Shown: in pieces, positions 55,255 to 64,000 of the stretch | Layout of the letters: each line of letters begins with the position of its first letter | Position numbering within the stretch: the first letter of the stretch is position 1 | NCBI GenBank assembly: GCA_029255685.2 | Contig: CM055312.2 | Location: 68,028,792-68,092,791, forward strand | Source: Silene conica | Lineage: Eukaryota; Streptophyta; Magnoliopsida; Caryophyllales; Caryophyllaceae | Length of the DNA stretch: 64,000 nt | Direction of reading: 5' to 3' | Made by a program: the position numbers and the translations under genes | Notes under the pieces: generated by a model | Told to the model about the DNA's origin: nothing | What the model saw: the letters and a program-made list of their open reading frames with translations, nothing else | Databases searched by the model: none

Positions 55255-56651
55255 CTAAGGCCATGAAAATTTTACACTTGTGTTTTTTATAAGGTCTAAA
55301 AATTTTGAAAATCGGAACTTTCTGCCTCGACACTCGATCGAGTCTCTGTAGCACTCGATCGAGTGCCCCCGTACCAGGCATCGTGCGTGTGTTTTTAGGG
55401 TTGTGATCGATCTTGTTTTCGATTCTTATTTGCATATTGTTAATTAATCGATATTTTTAGCAATATGTGAATCTTTTGTTGTTGTTTATTCATGATTTAC
55501 ACGTTTTAAATCAAAGGTATAAACTTATTTTGATTTTAAAAGTGCAGCGTTTGCGTTTTAAACAGTCACTCGATCGAGCCATGCTGCACTCGATCGAGTG
55601 ACACTGATACTCGATCGAGTGTCCCTGATGCTCGATCGAGTGTCCCTGTTTCAGGCTGTCTTTTCTCGAAAATAACTTGTCTTTATATTTTCACATGGCC
55701 TAAAATGATATACTGTATACGGAAATAGTATATTATTTTTGTGAATCGGTTCACCCTTGATTGATACATATTATTTTAAAACGGTTTAAGATAATGGATT
55801 ATAAACTTGTTAAAATTAAAGTGGTTAAAATGGTATAATCACATAATTTTAATCCTAAAAGGTGGTTTGGTAAAAATTTGTTAATCATAATATCAGTATT
55901 ATGTCATGAATGAATTTTAATTTTAGTTGATGCATTTTATTTATCGTCTTGTGAATGCCTTGAAAGCTTTCAATAACGTATTTAATTTTTGCAAACGGTT
56001 GTAACTTAGTGTGGCCTTAGTAGATTGTGTTACCGTAATGATGGAACACAGTCTTGCTTGTAATTTTGAGATCTTGTATCTCCGTTTTGGGTTTTTGCCA
56101 TGTAATTACTTTTGTATTTAAATTAGAATGTAAATAGGGTTATATTTGTAATTTTAATTAGTAATTTTGTGAAGACCAAAGACGGAAACCGGATGCTCAC
56201 TCCCGCAGCAAGGACCAAGATGGAACATCAAGACAAGCTTCTAGGGTCCAACGGTGGATTCCAAGTTGTTTTATGTTTATTTTGGTAGGATAGGCCACAC
56301 TAGGACTTTTATTTACGTTTATTGCATTTATTTTATGCTTTCATCGATAATAGCTTGCATCATATTCCGCCTAAAACCAAACCACCTATAACATGCCTGA
56401 AAACTGACTCATGTAGAGGTTACGCGTTAGTTTTCTGTGACAATACAGATGTCACATATCAATTGCAAAGCCATCACTTTATTTCATTCATTCACGCATA
56501 TGCTAGATATTAGTTCACTTAAAATGGATAAATAAAAGTTGATGGGGTCTTCCTCGTATAACCAAAAATTGAGAATAGTCTTTATAAATCAGACTCCCAT
56601 GAATCCCTTCTTCTTCGGTAGGCATAATATGAACCCTTCTGAAGAGTCTAT
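55255..56651 (+). mobile_element. Element C leader, no gag visible, cut by element D
   Basis: About 1.4 kb of non-coding sequence follow the primer-binding site. Six CTCGATCGAG-type palindromes lie at 55331-55640. A short phrase with codon-like composition (GAAGACCAAAGACGGAAACC, 56172) does not lead into a recognisable gag. The last part (56300-56651) may not belong to C. The 3' LTR of element D starts at about 56652. Confidence 0.5.
55331..55643. repeat. Palindrome cluster CACTCGATCGAGTG, 20-21 bp steps
   Basis: Six copies of the CTCGATCGAG core, most as CACTCGATCGAGTG or one-base variants. The first two start at 55331 and 55352 (21 bp apart). The other four have cores at about 55570, 55590, 55610 and 55631 (20, 21 and 21 bp apart, by the best-aligned bases). 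The core is a perfect palindrome. Confidence 0.9.
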
Positions 56652-58120
56652 TGATATAATATACTCAAGAAGGGGGGGTTGAATTGAGTATGCCTTCTTT
56701 TTAAATCTTCTTCGATATGTGTACGTTTGTATGATGATCTTTGAGTAAAACAAATAATAAGGAGAGACACAATATTTTTGAAGTGGTTCAGTCTCACACT
56801 TTGAGACCTACGTCCACTTTTCTCGATTAATAAAATTAGTACCAACTCTGGATTACAATTTTATCAACCCTACTCGTGCGACTTTGATATTAGTCACAAC
56901 TCTATCTAGATACCGTTAAATATTTAGCTACGACAAATACCGTTAAATATTTGCCTTACAATGAGTACCGCTAAATACTCGTTCTATCTTACGTTAATAA
57001 GATAAAGTCTTCAATGTTTTCTTAATGTCACAATCTTGAATGAATAAGACCAATGCTTGAGCACTTGAATCTTGAATCGGATATGACAATGATAAGCTCG
57101 AATATTGAAGTAAACGATCGGCGGTTTCTCTCTCTTGATTTGCGTGAATATGTGTGTATTTCGTGTGGACTAATATGTCATAGGTAGTCTATTTATATAG
57201 AATATGTATCTAGGTAATTCAAACCCTAGATGATTTAGGAATATTACTTAAACTAGAATACTAGTCTTTTAGTAATACTACCTTAAATCTAATCTTAATA
57301 TATTTAGGAAAGATTTAATAATATACTATAAGTATTATATAAGGAATCAATTTCCTAATTCATATTTAGAAAAGATCTTTATATAATAAACAATTAGTAT
57401 CCTTATTAAATTAACTTCCTAAACCATGTCAAAGATAATAAAATATATTACCATAATATAATCTTAGTTTGTTTAGGACATTAAATAAATACATAATATT
57501 TATTTAAATAAACCTACACGATTTATAGCAACGTGACATGTTACACGTTTCCCAAAAATCGAAACAAACCATATCTTAGATTATATATTTTGACAAATAA
57601 AATCATATAAAAATCCTTAGTTTATTTTAGTAATAAATAATTATCTCATAAGACAATTATTTATTCCTTATTTAACTTAAAGATATTTTATATAATCCTA
57701 TTAAGATTAACAATTCTATTTTTAAAATAGAATACCAATTAAACATTAATTCTACACGATACTAATTTGGAAACAAACGTTTCAACCTAAACACGTATAT
57801 ATTCCGATCATTTCTTCATAATATAAGGTTATAGCTACGGGCTACAACTTGAATCAATCTTGTACTAAAGCTTATAGTTGATAAGTTTAACTTTAGTCTA
57901 TTATGCGCGCTTGAGATCTTCCATCAATCTTCGACTTAGTCAATTCCTTGACTAATATGCTTGAATCTTTTATACTTGATTGATTAGATCTTGTTACTAA
58001 TATTCTGTACACTTAGCACACGATTATACGTACGAGTATATAATATATAAATAGCTAGACTTGTCATTATCAAAACATAAACATATATACTATATAAGTA
58101 TTTGAATATATGGTTCAACA
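56652..58120 (-). repeat. 3' LTR of element D
   Basis: The minus strand starts TGTTGAACCATATATTC directly after the polypurine tract and ends near AGTATATTATATCA. The 58120 border is firm. The 56652 border is a choice based on the TG/CA rule and cannot be checked without the other LTR. A G7 run is at 56672-56678. Confidence 0.75.
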
Positions 58121-58135
58121 AATTCCCCCTTTTTG
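58121..58135 (-). other. Polypurine tract of element D
   Basis: The minus strand reads CAAAAAGGGGGAATT, directly before the LTR start TGTTGAACC. Confidence 0.85.
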
Positions 58136-58746
58136 ATGATGGCAAGTCTTTCTTAGATTTCGTGTCTAAGTGTATGTTCCCCCTCAATATAATAAAGGTT
58201 AATTATAGTAAAGATTCACTTAGGGTTTCTATCTTCTATCTATCCCATATCCTTTAAGAACCCTAAGAGACAATGAATTACGACAAGGAGCAAGCTTAGG
58301 CAAATTCTAATCTAAGTCGCATTTTTCCCCCTCTTGACATCATCGAAAAGATGAGAACAAAGACATGAAACGACTAGAATAATATACGACGAGACATAAG
58401 CAAGCATATAAACGAGTCGAAAAAATATGAACATAGAAAATATTACACAAACACATACGGAATATTAAAAATATACACAACCAATCCGAATATACTATGC
58501 CAATGGGCCGAATATAGAAATATAGTGTTGTAAGAAAATGGGCCGGCTAGGATTCGGATGAGAAAGGCCTGCAAGAAATAACAAGTAATATGGGCCAAAG
58601 CAAAACAAAACATAGAAACTGGGCCGCATAAAAAAGGAATAAGATTGGGCCGGTTAGGGTTAAGAAATCCGAAGGAAGCAAAATAGGAATAGCTTCAGAT
58701 TCCTAATGGGCCAGGGAAGGGAATTGGGCCACAATGCTAATATTGT
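58136..58746 (-). other. Element D 3' untranslated region with seven TGGGCC motifs
   Basis: Non-coding. TGGGCC occurs at 58504, 58539, 58591, 58620, 58646, 58707 and 58725, seven times in about 230 bases. It matches the site II / UP1 promoter element class (TGGGCY / GGCCCA) bound by TCP factors in plants. No other feature is recognised. Confidence 0.6.
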
Positions 58747-60354
58747 TTATAAGTCCACCCCGGACTTTGAGCAAAACAACAACAAACCAATCCAAATTCG
58801 AAAGACAGAGACGGATATAGATGATAAAGAACGAGAACTTGAGGCCGGAGTCTTGGCATACGGGCTCACATAATCTGGTCGGGCACGAAACTCGAGAGTG
58901 TCCAACCTATCCAAGCAACTACTCACGTTTCTCCCTTGAGCATTAAGCGCGAGCTCGAAATTAAGCACCTTGAGCGAGAGTGCCTTGACCGCCTCGAGTG
59001 CTTGAGATGCATCCGTCCTTAACAATCCGTGATCACGCACCATGGCTCCTCCTTGAGAGGCAAGAAACGAAAGTCGATCACTCATACTTAGCAACTCCGA
59101 GCACACAACGGAAACTTCCGAGCCAATTTTAACCAACTGTTTATCCACTTTCTCCATCCATTCCTTCACATCAACCTCAAAATCACGACCCCTCTTGGCA
59201 CGACTACCCCCTGCCTCATCCTTCTCCTTTTTAATTTCACACAGACCAAGAATTTGGTCCATCTTGGCTTCAAGACCCGCGAAGGATGGTGATGGATGCG
59301 GAGTGGGTTCCGTACCTACATTCTTACCAAACGTAAGATCAACTCCGTCAAAGCAAATTCCCATTAATTTCAACAACCGATCACACATACGATCCCTTGG
59401 TTTAATCCCGAAACTAGAATCATCAACGACACCTTTCTTAAACAATAATTCGGACACCCACATTCCATATGGAATGTCGATGGTGGAGCAGAACTTTTCC
59501 TTAACGAGAATACTCGAAACTTGACAGATTTTATGGCAAATAAGAGACGCCATATCGATTTTCTGTCCCTCCAACCAACTATACAACACCACAGCCTCAA
59601 CACTAGCAAGCTTATCCCTACCACCCCGTCGAGGTAACACGGTATTCCATAAAAAATTCAAGAAAAACTTCAATTTTGGGTTAAACGAAACAGTAAGCAG
59701 AGGGGTAACTTCAGTGGCATCTTCATCAAAATATTTTTTAATCACCAATTTCTGATCTTTAGAAACTACATTCCATTCCTTTTTGGGGTCAAGAACTAAC
59801 CCGTCTTGATCAAGCTTAAAGATTTCACAAATATCCGACTTAGTCACAACAACATCTCGACCATTCACGACACCCCTTATCCCATCATCACAAGGTTTAA
59901 CTGAAGCAAAGAATTGAACCAACTCGATAGGAAATAACAAACCCGAGAAATCACTTATGTATTCCCACCCTTGAAATGTCAGAAATTCTTTAAAGAATCG
60001 CAAAGATTTTGACCCATTAACCCATGACTTAGGATAAAACCGACCCGCATGAATGGCGTAAGGTAAAACTCGATCGATTAACGTACCTTCTTGTTTGGTC
60101 ATGCGAACTTTCTCGAGACCCGCACGAGTGGCTTCGACAGAGTACACGGGAAACAGAGGACGAGGGACTTGGGAGTCGAGTTCTTGCATGTCATCAGAAT
60201 TAGAGGACGAAACACGATTGAGTTTGCGTCGTTTGCTCTGGTCGGGGGTGGGAGCGGCGGTAGCTATCGGAGTCGGAGAGGGCGGTGGTGATGGGGTTGG
60301 TGAAGGGGGTGTGGGCTTTTTTTGTTGAGAACGAGTGGCGCGAGATGGTGGCAT
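58747..60354 (-). CDS. Env-like ORF of SIRE-like element D (putative plant transposon protein domain)
   Basis: 535 codons from an ATG in good context (ACAATGCC) at 60354. It lies between pol and the 3' LTR, the place of the env-like ORF of SIRE elements. The N-terminus is a Pro/Ser/Thr-rich, basic tail with KRRKLNR, a nuclear-localisation-like patch. A globular region (about residues 70-330) looks like the 'putative plant transposon protein' family, with segments such as FYPKSWVNGSKSLRFFKEF and PYGMWVSELLFKKGVV. Two heptad-like stretches (390-490) could form a coiled coil. A hydrophobic C-terminal segment (FRIWIGLLLFCS) could be a membrane anchor or a chance stretch. The frame is intact. Nothing in it shows fusion or receptor function. 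Confidence 0.8.
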   Translation of the reverse strand: MPPSRATRSQQKKPTPPSPTPSPPPSPTPIATAAPTPDQSKRRKLNRVSSSNSDDMQELDSQVPRPLFPVYSVEATRAGLEKVRMTKQEGTLIDRVLPYAIHAGRFYPKSWVNGSKSLRFFKEFLTFQGWEYISDFSGLLFPIELVQFFASVKPCDDGIRGVVNGRDVVVTKSDICEIFKLDQDGLVLDPKKEWNVVSKDQKLVIKKYFDEDATEVTPLLTVSFNPKLKFFLNFLWNTVLPRRGGRDKLASVEAVVLYSWLEGQKIDMASLICHKICQVSSILVKEKFCSTIDIPYGMWVSELLFKKGVVDDSSFGIKPRDRMCDRLLKLMGICFDGVDLTFGKNVGTEPTPHPSPSFAGLEAKMDQILGLCEIKKEKDEAGGSRAKRGRDFEVDVKEWMEKVDKQLVKIGSEVSVVCSELLSMSDRLSFLASQGGAMVRDHGLLRTDASQALEAVKALSLKVLNFELALNAQGRNVSSCLDRLDTLEFRARPDYVSPYAKTPASSSRSLSSISVSVFRIWIGLLLFCSKSGVDL

Positions 60355-60901
60355 TGTGGTGATGAAATTGGTAGTTTTGGGTTGAACGTGTGGCGGAGGT
60401 TTTGGTGAGTTTTAATGGTGATGGGGATTTGAGGTTTATGGAGGTTTGGGACGGTAAGAAGGAGAGTAAAGGAGGTGAGTTTTGGTAAGTTTGAGGGAGT
60501 TGGGTAATAATTGTGGGAGGGTAAAAAGTCAAAGGCTAGGTGATTAGGGGGAGCACGTGGCAGTTATTTGTGGGGCTAGGTGGTTGTGGGACGTGGTAAT
60601 GGGGACCAACACACATAATTTGTGTGATAATTTGGTAAGTTTATTTTGTTTAATATTTGTATATTACTTTGTATGATATAATTTGTATAATATATACGAG
60701 AGGTAAAAATTAATATGTGACGTAATATTATTTTGACATTGGTTGCGCACACATCCATCTGGAAAACATATAATATAACTATAATCATAAAATTTATCAT
60801 CGAATATATACATACACATGCAGCGGAGTATACGGACACAGTCATATAATCTCATCTAAACCGTAGTCAATCATTGGGTTATTTTTTCTTTTAAGATTTG
60901 A
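60355..60901 (-). other. Spacer between pol and env-like ORF of element D
   Basis: 547 bases, non-coding. The part next to the env-like ORF is CA/CT-rich on the minus strand, like a leader. The part next to pol is AT-rich. Two overlapping short frames at 60576-60855 have no homology. Confidence 0.6.
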
Positions 60902-62521
60902 TTAGGTGCCACCGATTAAACCAATTTCCAATCGCAAGGTCTCAAAGCGTTCTCTAGCCAATGGTTTAGTGAAGATATCTGCCCACTGTTTTTCCGTACT
61001 ACAAAATTCCAATTTTATATTTTTCTTTTCAACATGGTCTCTAAGGAAATGATGTCTAATCTCAATATGTTTAGTTCTCGAGTGTTGGGCTGGGTTTTTA
61101 GATATAATAATAGCACTCGTATTATCACATAAGATAGGCACACATCCAACATCAACACCATAATCATGTAACTGTTGCTTTAACCATAAAAGTTGAGAAC
61201 ATACCAGTGCGGCTGCAATATATTCTGCTTCGGCAGTTGAGAGAGCGACATAATTTTGTTTCTTGGATCCCCAAGATATTATACATGGACCTACAAAGGT
61301 AGCAAGTCCCGAGGTACTTTTTCTGTCTAATGAACATCCTGCATAATCCGCATCTGAATATCCTACTAGGTTAAAGTTACAGTCCATGGGATACCATAGA
61401 TATAATTTTGAGGTTCCGATTAGGTATCTTAAAATTCTTTTAACTGCAATCATGTGTGATTCTTTTGGTGCAGATTGGAATCTCGCACAAACACAGACAC
61501 TAAACATTATATCTGGACGACTTGCAGTAAGATAGAGAAGTGAGCCAATCATACCTCGGTAAGTTGTTTCATCTACAGACTTACCATCTTCGTCTTTGGT
61601 TAACTTCTTATCTGTGACCATTGGAGTAGGCATTGCATGAGAGGTTTCCATTCCAAATTTCTTTAGTAACTCCTTGACGTATTTTTGTTGATGAACTTTG
61701 ATTCCATCTTCAGTTTGTTGTATTTGAAGTCCAAGGAAGAACTTTAGTTCTCCCATCATACTCATCTCGAACTCAGAAGTCATCAACTCAGAGAAGTACT
61801 TGCACAACTTTTTATTAGTTGAGCCAAAAATAATATCGTCAACATAGATCTGAACGACTAGTAGATCTGAGTTTTCGCTTTTAAGAAATAGGGTTTTATC
61901 TACAGACCCTCTCTTGAATCCACTCTCCAATAGGAACTTTGATAATCTGTCGTACCATGCCCTAGGTGCTTGTTTCAGACCATATAGTGCTTTGTCCAAT
62001 TTGAATACATGATCCTTGAGTTTGCTGTCAGGAAATCCAGGAGGTTGTTCAACAAATACTTCCTCTTGGAGATAGCCATTAAGAAATGCAGTCTTAACGT
62101 TCATCTGAAAAAGCTTTATTCCCTTGTGTGCTGCAAATGCATTGAGTAGTCTTATTGCCTCAAGACGAGCAACAGGAGCAAAGGTTTCGTCATAATCGAT
62201 CCCTTCCTGTTGGTTGTATCCTTGAACCACTAGTCTGGCCTTGTTTCGTACAATGACTCCAGTGTCATCCAGTTTATTTCTGAAAACCCATCTAGTTCCA
62301 ATGATAGTTCTGTCCTTAGGTCGAGGAACAAGATGCCAAACTTTGTTTCTTTCAAATTGTCGGAGTTCTTCTTGCATGGCAACTATCCAGTCTGGTTCTG
62401 CGAGAGCTTCCTTGATATTTGAAGGTTCAATAGTGGAGAGAAAAGAGTAGAATGAGCAAAAGTTATTTAAGCTCCTTCTAGTTTGAACTCCATCTGTCAG
62501 GCTTCCTATGACATTGTCCAA
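60902..62521 (-). pseudogene. Element D pol: reverse transcriptase and RNase H
   Basis: Frame continuous with the integrase segment, but separated by a TAG at 62543-62545. Copia RT signatures: [64 protein letters not shown] and the catalytic box [10 protein letters not shown]. RNase H signatures: [37 protein letters not shown] and [12 protein letters not shown]. It ends with a natural stop after LEIGLIGGT. All boxes look intact downstream of the single stop. Confidence 0.95.
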
Positions 62522-64000
62522 AGGATGAGAGCCTTTGTATCTCTAGTTCCTTGATTGATTATTAGTATTACCTGAACTTGACTCGGGATCTTGACTTGTT
62601 CCCCCTGAATCCAAACCTGGGTTTATAGTAGGGTCAGGTATAACTCTGGCCTCTTCCCTTTGGTTTTGATTCAAAGTTACAGCTTCATTGGCTGTAACTC
62701 TGGGTTCCAAGTCATTGGTTTGAGAGTTATCTACAGTATCATCAACTGTAGTTTCATCTCTCGCACCATTTTCTCCTAAGTTGAGTTCATCATGAGTTCC
62801 TTGAGGTTCTCCTTCTTCAACTTCCATTTCAGGAGGATCTTCCCTTGATAACCTGAAATCAGGTTCGTCTAGGTTTTCCTCTATATCCTGTAATGGCTTA
62901 TCGAAGACATTATTCTCATCAAAGATAACATGAATACTTTCCTCTATGCATAGAGTACGTTTGTTGAAAACTTTGTAGGCTTTACTATGATCTGAATATC
63001 CTATAAAGATTGCTTCATCACTTCTAGGGTCGAATTTGCTTAATCTGTTTTTACCATTGTTGTGAACAAAGCATTTACTACCAAAGCATCTTAAATGAGA
63101 TATGTTTGGTTTACGACCTCGAAGAAGTTCATAAGGTGTCTTTTTAAGAATAGGTCTAATCATAGCACGGTTATGAATGTAGCAAGCTGTACTTATAGCC
63201 TCAGCCCAAAAGTTTCTAGGTAGGCCACTACAAAGAAGCATTGTTCTAGCCATGTCTTCTAGGGTTCTGTTCATTCGTTCTACGACTCCATTTTGTTGTG
63301 GGGTTCTAGGGGCCGAGAAGTTATGTCCAACACCATTGATTTTACAGAACTCAATAAAAGCATGATTATCGAACTCAGTTCCATGGTCAGTACGGATTGT
63401 TACTAGGTTTGATTTATATTTGTTTTGGACAAGTTTCATGAGACTAACAAATTCATCAAATGTTTCGTCTTTTGAGTGGAGAAAGATTGCCCAAACAAAT
63501 CTAGAGTAATCATCAACTAGAACGAAAACGTACCTGGAACCACCTCTGCTTCTTACCTTCATAGGGCCACATAGATCCATGTGTACTAGTTCAAGAGCTT
63601 GTTCTGTGCTTACCACTCTTTTTGGCTTAAAAGATGATCTGACGTGTTTACATCGTGCACATGTGTCACACATCTTTTCTTGATCAAATTTGATCTTTGG
63701 AAGACCTTCGACCAAGTCCCATCTTCTCAGCTTACTTAGAATAGGTGAGCTAATATGACCAAATCTCTTGTGCCATAGACATGGATCATCTAACGTAACT
63801 TTCATGCATGATAGAGAATCAGTAGGTACAACATTTAAATCAATCATATAAACATTTTTCATCCTGTGACCTTCAAGTATTACTTTACTGGTGCCTTCTA
63901 AGATTATACGACATATATCTGAATGGAAAACCACTTTGTTTCCTTTGTCACATAATTGGGATATACTAATGAGATTATGTTTGAGACCACTTACAAGGTA
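62522..64000 (-). pseudogene. Element D pol: integrase (partial, continues beyond the window)
   Basis: The frame is open from the window end to the TAG at 62543-62545. It has the zinc domain (HKRFGHIS ... CDTCARCKH), the catalytic core with MDLCGPM (D), RTDHGTEFD (D) and NGVVERMNRTLEDMAR (E), then the copia-type C-terminus (PYELLRGRKPNISHLRCFG, GYSDHSKAY). A long acidic, Gln/Asn/Pro-rich linker (62560-62900) precedes the stop. The left part towards 64000 includes LISISQLCDKGNK, the usual region between protease and integrase. It is a pseudogene if the TAG is not read through. Confidence 0.93.

Larger units (their letters stand above)
56652..64000 (-). mobile_element. SIRE-like copia retrotransposon D (3' part; runs off the window)
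   Basis: On the minus strand: integrase, RT and RNase H (60902-64000), spacer, env-like ORF (58747-60354), spacer, polypurine tract (58121-58135), 3' LTR (to about 56652). Integrase before RT marks copia; a large extra ORF between pol and the 3' LTR marks the SIRE/Maximus lineage. Gag, protease and the 5' LTR lie beyond 64000. It is inserted within or beside the leader of element C. Confidence 0.9.

Overview
The window is nuclear DNA from a flowering plant, probably a eudicot. It has a nine-exon host gene with GT-AG introns, LTR retrotransposons of the typical plant lineages (Athila, a Tekay/Del-like family, SIRE-like copia), Stowaway and Tourist MITEs, and AT-rich intergenic sequence. The species cannot be named from the sequence. 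Most of the window is repetitive, and only one gene looks intact and functional.

Layout. 1-1570: 3' end and LTR of a Tekay/Del-like element (called family A here). 1644-8175: three tandem copies, plus a fragment of a fourth, of a ~2.1 kb non-coding unit; copy 1 carries a Stowaway MITE. 8176-12181: decayed copia element (B, minus strand) whose 3' LTR holds another LTR-like insertion. 12182-35081: nested complex of family A (minus strand) with LTRs at both ends. It contains a solo LTR (X), a segmental duplication, a long-TIR Mutator-like element that itself holds a Stowaway MITE, and a nearly complete young Athila element (18845-31090) with perfect CTAAA target-site duplications. 35082-41999: AT-rich intergenic DNA with degenerate repeats, a TIR element and a tRNA-related SINE candidate. 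42050-50292: minus-strand DEAD-box RNA helicase gene of the DHH1/DDX6 (RH6/RH8/RH12) clade, 543 codons in nine exons, with a 4.3 kb first intron full of transposon debris. 52070-54244: plus-strand FAR1/FHY3-like (MULE transposase-derived) gene, cut off by a retrotransposon LTR at 54245. 54245-56651: 5' LTR, primer-binding site and leader of element C. 56652-64000: 3' LTR, env-like ORF and pol of a SIRE-like copia element (D, minus strand) that runs off the window.

The most unusual signal is not a gene. Four unrelated retrotransposon families here each carry clusters of a short GC-rich palindrome-like motif with a TCG core, spaced about 18-21 bp apart. In Athila the 12-mer GGTCGGTCGACC, or a close variant, occurs as 12 pairs, and in all 12 the two starts are exactly 21 bp apart. 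This holds in LTRs, in untranslated regions and inside the gag-pol reading frame. The copia leader at 55331-55640 has a different palindrome (CACTCGATCGAGTG) at 20-21 bp steps. I know of no named system that explains this.

Other points: repeated premature TAG codons in otherwise open retrotransposon frames, an intron minisatellite in the FAR1-like gene built from GTAACT donor-like units, a probable 3'-UTR intron in the helicase gene, and a cluster of seven TGGGCC motifs in element D.
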